Shown here: piece by piece, positions 54,682-56,860 of the stretch | Layout of the letters: every line of letters begins with the position of its first letter | Numbering within the stretch: position 1 is the first letter of the stretch | Assembly: GCA_903772945.1 (NCBI GenBank) | Contig: CAICTM010000605.1 | Span: forward strand, 1 to 56,860 | Length of the DNA: 56,860 nucleotides | Direction of reading: 5' to 3' | Source of the DNA: Seminavis robusta | Taxonomy: Eukaryota > Bacillariophyta > Bacillariophyceae > Naviculales > Naviculaceae | Made by a program: the position numbers and the translations under genes | The notes under the pieces: model-generated | The model's database searches: none | Told to the model about the DNA's origin: nothing | The model's input: only the letters and a program-made list of their open reading frames with translations

Positions 54682-55712
54682 ATGTCAAGTGCAACGATGC
54701 AAGCAGAGGATGAAAAAGAAGAACCGAAGGATTCGCAACTTCTTCGTGCCATGTTGGAAACAAGGGCGCTTCACGACGTCGATTTGGAGGGCAGCAATGG
54801 AGTCAAGGTGAGCGCCAACGCGCCAACCGCTGCGTTCTGGTAGGTTGCTGTGAAGTCTTTGAGAAGATGCTGCTTGGAGAGTTCCGAGAAGCGTCCAGTC
54901 GACAAGTCAAGATTCTACAGTTTAGCGGCGAAGTCCTCTCAAGGCCGTCGTGGAATACATTTATATTCGAAAACCTCAAGCCACCAAGGATGCCATGGCC
55001 GCCAAAGATGGTGGTGTATCGTTTTCTCAAGTCCAAACTCTTGTGGCGCTGACAGGTGCGGCATCTTTCTTCGGCTTACCAATGCTTCGACAAAAGGTCC
55101 GATCTGTGTTTTCCATTGTGCTCCGGAAGAAGCCCTTGCTGTCCTTCTATGTGTTGGAAGCGTGTGCCGCGGAAGCTTCTGATGTTTCTACTGATCTGAA
55201 AGAACTGGCATTGATACATCTTCGCTCGGGATCTTTCAGCCCCAAAGACGATTTCAGTACTCTAACTGGTATGAGTGCGGCGTCCTTGGAAGAAGCCCTT
55301 CGAGACAATGAGATTGATGCCTACAAGCGCTTCTGCTTTTTGCGAGGTTGGGCAGAGAGCAACAACATCGAATCCAGCGGTCGAACATCTGATGCGAACG
55401 CACTTGGGAAACATATTCCAATGGAAGAAATCGATCCAACCCCCGTTATTTTTATACCATTTTGGCGACTGAAGTTACAAAAAATAGAAATCATGGCAGA
55501 AGCATACAAGAAACAAGCCTTGGCAAAGGAACATGGAATCACGTTGAAGAAACCTCGTCTGGAGCTTCCTGTGTGGAAGAGTTCAAAGTCAGAAGTGACC
55601 TGCCCGGATGATAAACAGAAGAATCATATAGTGGACGTGTTGCGTTGTGATCCAATGACTTCAGGGGTGTACGAGTGGTCGTTGGAAATTGAAGGATGCT
55701 GCTCAAATGACG
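54682..55712 (+). pseudogene. Frameshifted, truncated BTB-BACK domain gene
   Basis: From the ATG at 54682 the chain reads LLRAMLETRALHDVDLEGSN (BTB start), then continues in other frames as ANRCVLVGCCEVFEKMLLGE and FREASSRQVKILQFSGEVL, then VVEYIYIRK, VALTGAASFFGLPMLRQKVR and a BACK-like helical part (LSFYVLEACAAEASD, LALIHLRSGSFSPKDDFSTL). Two frameshifts are visible: an 8-bp direct duplication (GCCAACGC near 54811-54826) and 2 extra bases near 54938 before AAGGCCGTCGTGG. BTB-BACK proteins usually recruit CUL3 (family knowledge). The end (RCDPMTSGVYEWSLEIEGCCS) looks like the start of a SPRY-type domain that is cut short where LRR-family sequence begins. Confidence 0.82.
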
Positions 55713-56860
55713 GTGGATGGTCCCGTTGATTCCTCGTTTGTTGAAGAACCAAACTCTGCATTGGCCAGCATCAACAATGAAACTAGTGACAACCAGCAAC
55801 TGGCAGTGGCCAATCCAGTCCTGGACGATCCTGATGAGGAGCAAATGATGCCACTGGCCAATCCAGTTGATCTTCAACAAGTTGCGGAGAGAGAGCAAAA
55901 ACGAAGGAGGCAGCGGCAGTTATATATTTTATTGTTGGTGATACTGGTCATTGTGGCAGCCATTGTGGTTGGCACAGTCACTGGAAGACATCAGAACAGA
56001 GAGCCCGATGTTGTTGTCTTGGGGTCAACAGAGACACCAACTGTTTATGGCTCCATAGAGCCTTCCGAAGCACCATCATCAGCCCCCACTGGGGTTCTGG
56101 ACCTGCTGTTGGATAATCTACCCCGTCAAACATTGGCTAGGCTCAACAGTGGCAGTGAAACACCTCAGTGGAGAGCATGGAATTGGCTTGTGAATCATCA
56201 AAACATCACATTTCTTTCAGAATGGAGAAAGGAACAATTGTTTGCTCTTGCTACATTCTACTATGCCGTTGAGGGAGAAAATTGGAACCCTCTGATAAAG
56301 GCGTTGGGGTGGATGGATGACACAGTGGAGGAGTGCAACTGGTTCTCCAGTGGATTTGGATTCTTCTATGAAGGAAAATTCTGGGAATTTCCACGTGTCA
56401 GCGCTTCATTTCCCTGCAACAATCATGGCAAATTTACCTCTCTTTGGTTGGAAGACCTCCAGCTTTCTGGTTTGACACCTTCTATTCCACCAGAGATCAC
56501 CATGTTGACTGCCTTGTCACACCTTGAGCTTACTTTCATGAGATTGAGACATCAATTTCATCTCTCTTCCCTGCAGGATTGTATGAGATGACTGATTTGG
56601 CTGCTCTGGTATTGTCTGACGGACACATGACTGGGCAACTCCCAAGTGAGCTTGGACAGCTTATTGTTTTGGAAATGTTGTGGTTGTTGGAACATCAGTT
56701 ATCAGGCCAGATTCCTTCAGAGCTTGGACAGCTAACTGGCTTACATGAGTTGGCATTTGGGGAAACCAGTTCACCGGGTGAATTCCTTCGGAACTTGGAA
56801 GTCTCACTAAAATGTCTCACTTGGAATTTACCATATATCAGTTCACCGGACCCCTTCCAT
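55713..56860 (+). pseudogene. 5'-truncated, frameshifted LRR-family copy 4, runs off the window
   Basis: From GTGGATGG at 55713 the sequence is a close copy of LRR gene 2 (VDGPVDSSFVEEPN, NQQLAVANPVLDDPDEEQ, a transmembrane helix YILLLVILVIVAAIVVGTVTG, then the LDLLLDNLP...RKEQLFALATFYYAVEG domain and LRRs). The gene lacks the first about 270 residues of the paralog. One base is missing near 56530-56550 (after LTALSHLE), and a T is missing near 56756 (GCATTTGGGG versus GCGTTTTGGGG), so the LRR frame is broken twice. A frame starting at an ATG at 55689 joins the end of the BTB segment to it for about 10 residues. Confidence 0.85.

Overview
The window reads as nuclear DNA of a diatom, most likely a raphid pennate such as Seminavis (genus is inference). 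The grounds are spliceosomal GT-AG introns (six clear ones of 76-124 bp, one 107-bp), two N-terminal presequences carrying diatom plastid-targeting ASAFAP-like motifs, a decayed Ty1/copia element, the diatom/stramenopile type of HAD/DFN kinase-like domain, and expanded families of membrane-anchored leucine-rich-repeat (LRR) proteins. Intergenic DNA is rich in GCTAGCTAG and TACCGGTA palindromes. No bacterial operons, rRNA, tRNA or CRISPR arrays were found.

Layout, left to right. 1-450 (-): 5' part of a ThiD-like HMP kinase with a plastid-type presequence. 1102-1686 (+): small SWIM zinc-finger protein. 2107-3972 (-): LRR membrane protein. 4908-5762 (+): 2OG-Fe(II) oxygenase with a TPR-like tail. 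5944-7005 (-): membrane-anchored FkbM methyltransferase. 7645-8770 (+): frameshifted LRR-family relic without LRRs. 9558-11861 (+): intact LRR protein. 12097-13686 (-): prolyl-hydroxylase-like 2OG oxygenase with an AFAP presequence. 14903-18429 (+): AAA_16/STAND-like ATPase with helical/TPR region. 19122-22223 (+): membrane-anchored kinase-like domain fused to a GT90 (CAP10) glycosyltransferase. 23895-25239 (-): GT32-like glycosyltransferase.

From 26026 to 37540 (-) lies a second ATPase-TPR gene, split by a 7.9-kb Ty1/copia element (28840-36725, + strand) with 152/159-bp LTRs and a perfect CAGGA target-site duplication. Removing the element and one CAGGA rejoins the host frame exactly. The host copy also has three single-base frameshifts, so it is annotated as a pseudogene.

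39088-42054 (+): basic, serine-rich protein with repeated RSNSLDSKLS motifs. 43770-46309 (+): two-exon LRR protein, with an array of AGTTTCTCAT repeats just upstream. 46958-47902 (-): secreted cysteine-rich repeat protein. 49345-50255 (+): single-pore K+ channel with an intron inside the selectivity filter. 50723-52456 (+): LMBR1-like multi-pass membrane protein. The right end has a 153-bp near-perfect palindrome, a broken BTB-BACK gene, and at 55713 an abrupt junction into a broken LRR paralog that leaves the window.

These genes do not form one pathway. Recurrent themes are cell-surface or endomembrane proteins (four LRR loci plus a relic, two glycosyltransferases, an FkbM enzyme, a channel, an LMBR1 protein, a secreted Cys-rich protein) and active local turnover (duplications, a retrotransposon insertion, a chimeric junction). 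The most unusual gene is the kinase-like/GT90 fusion.
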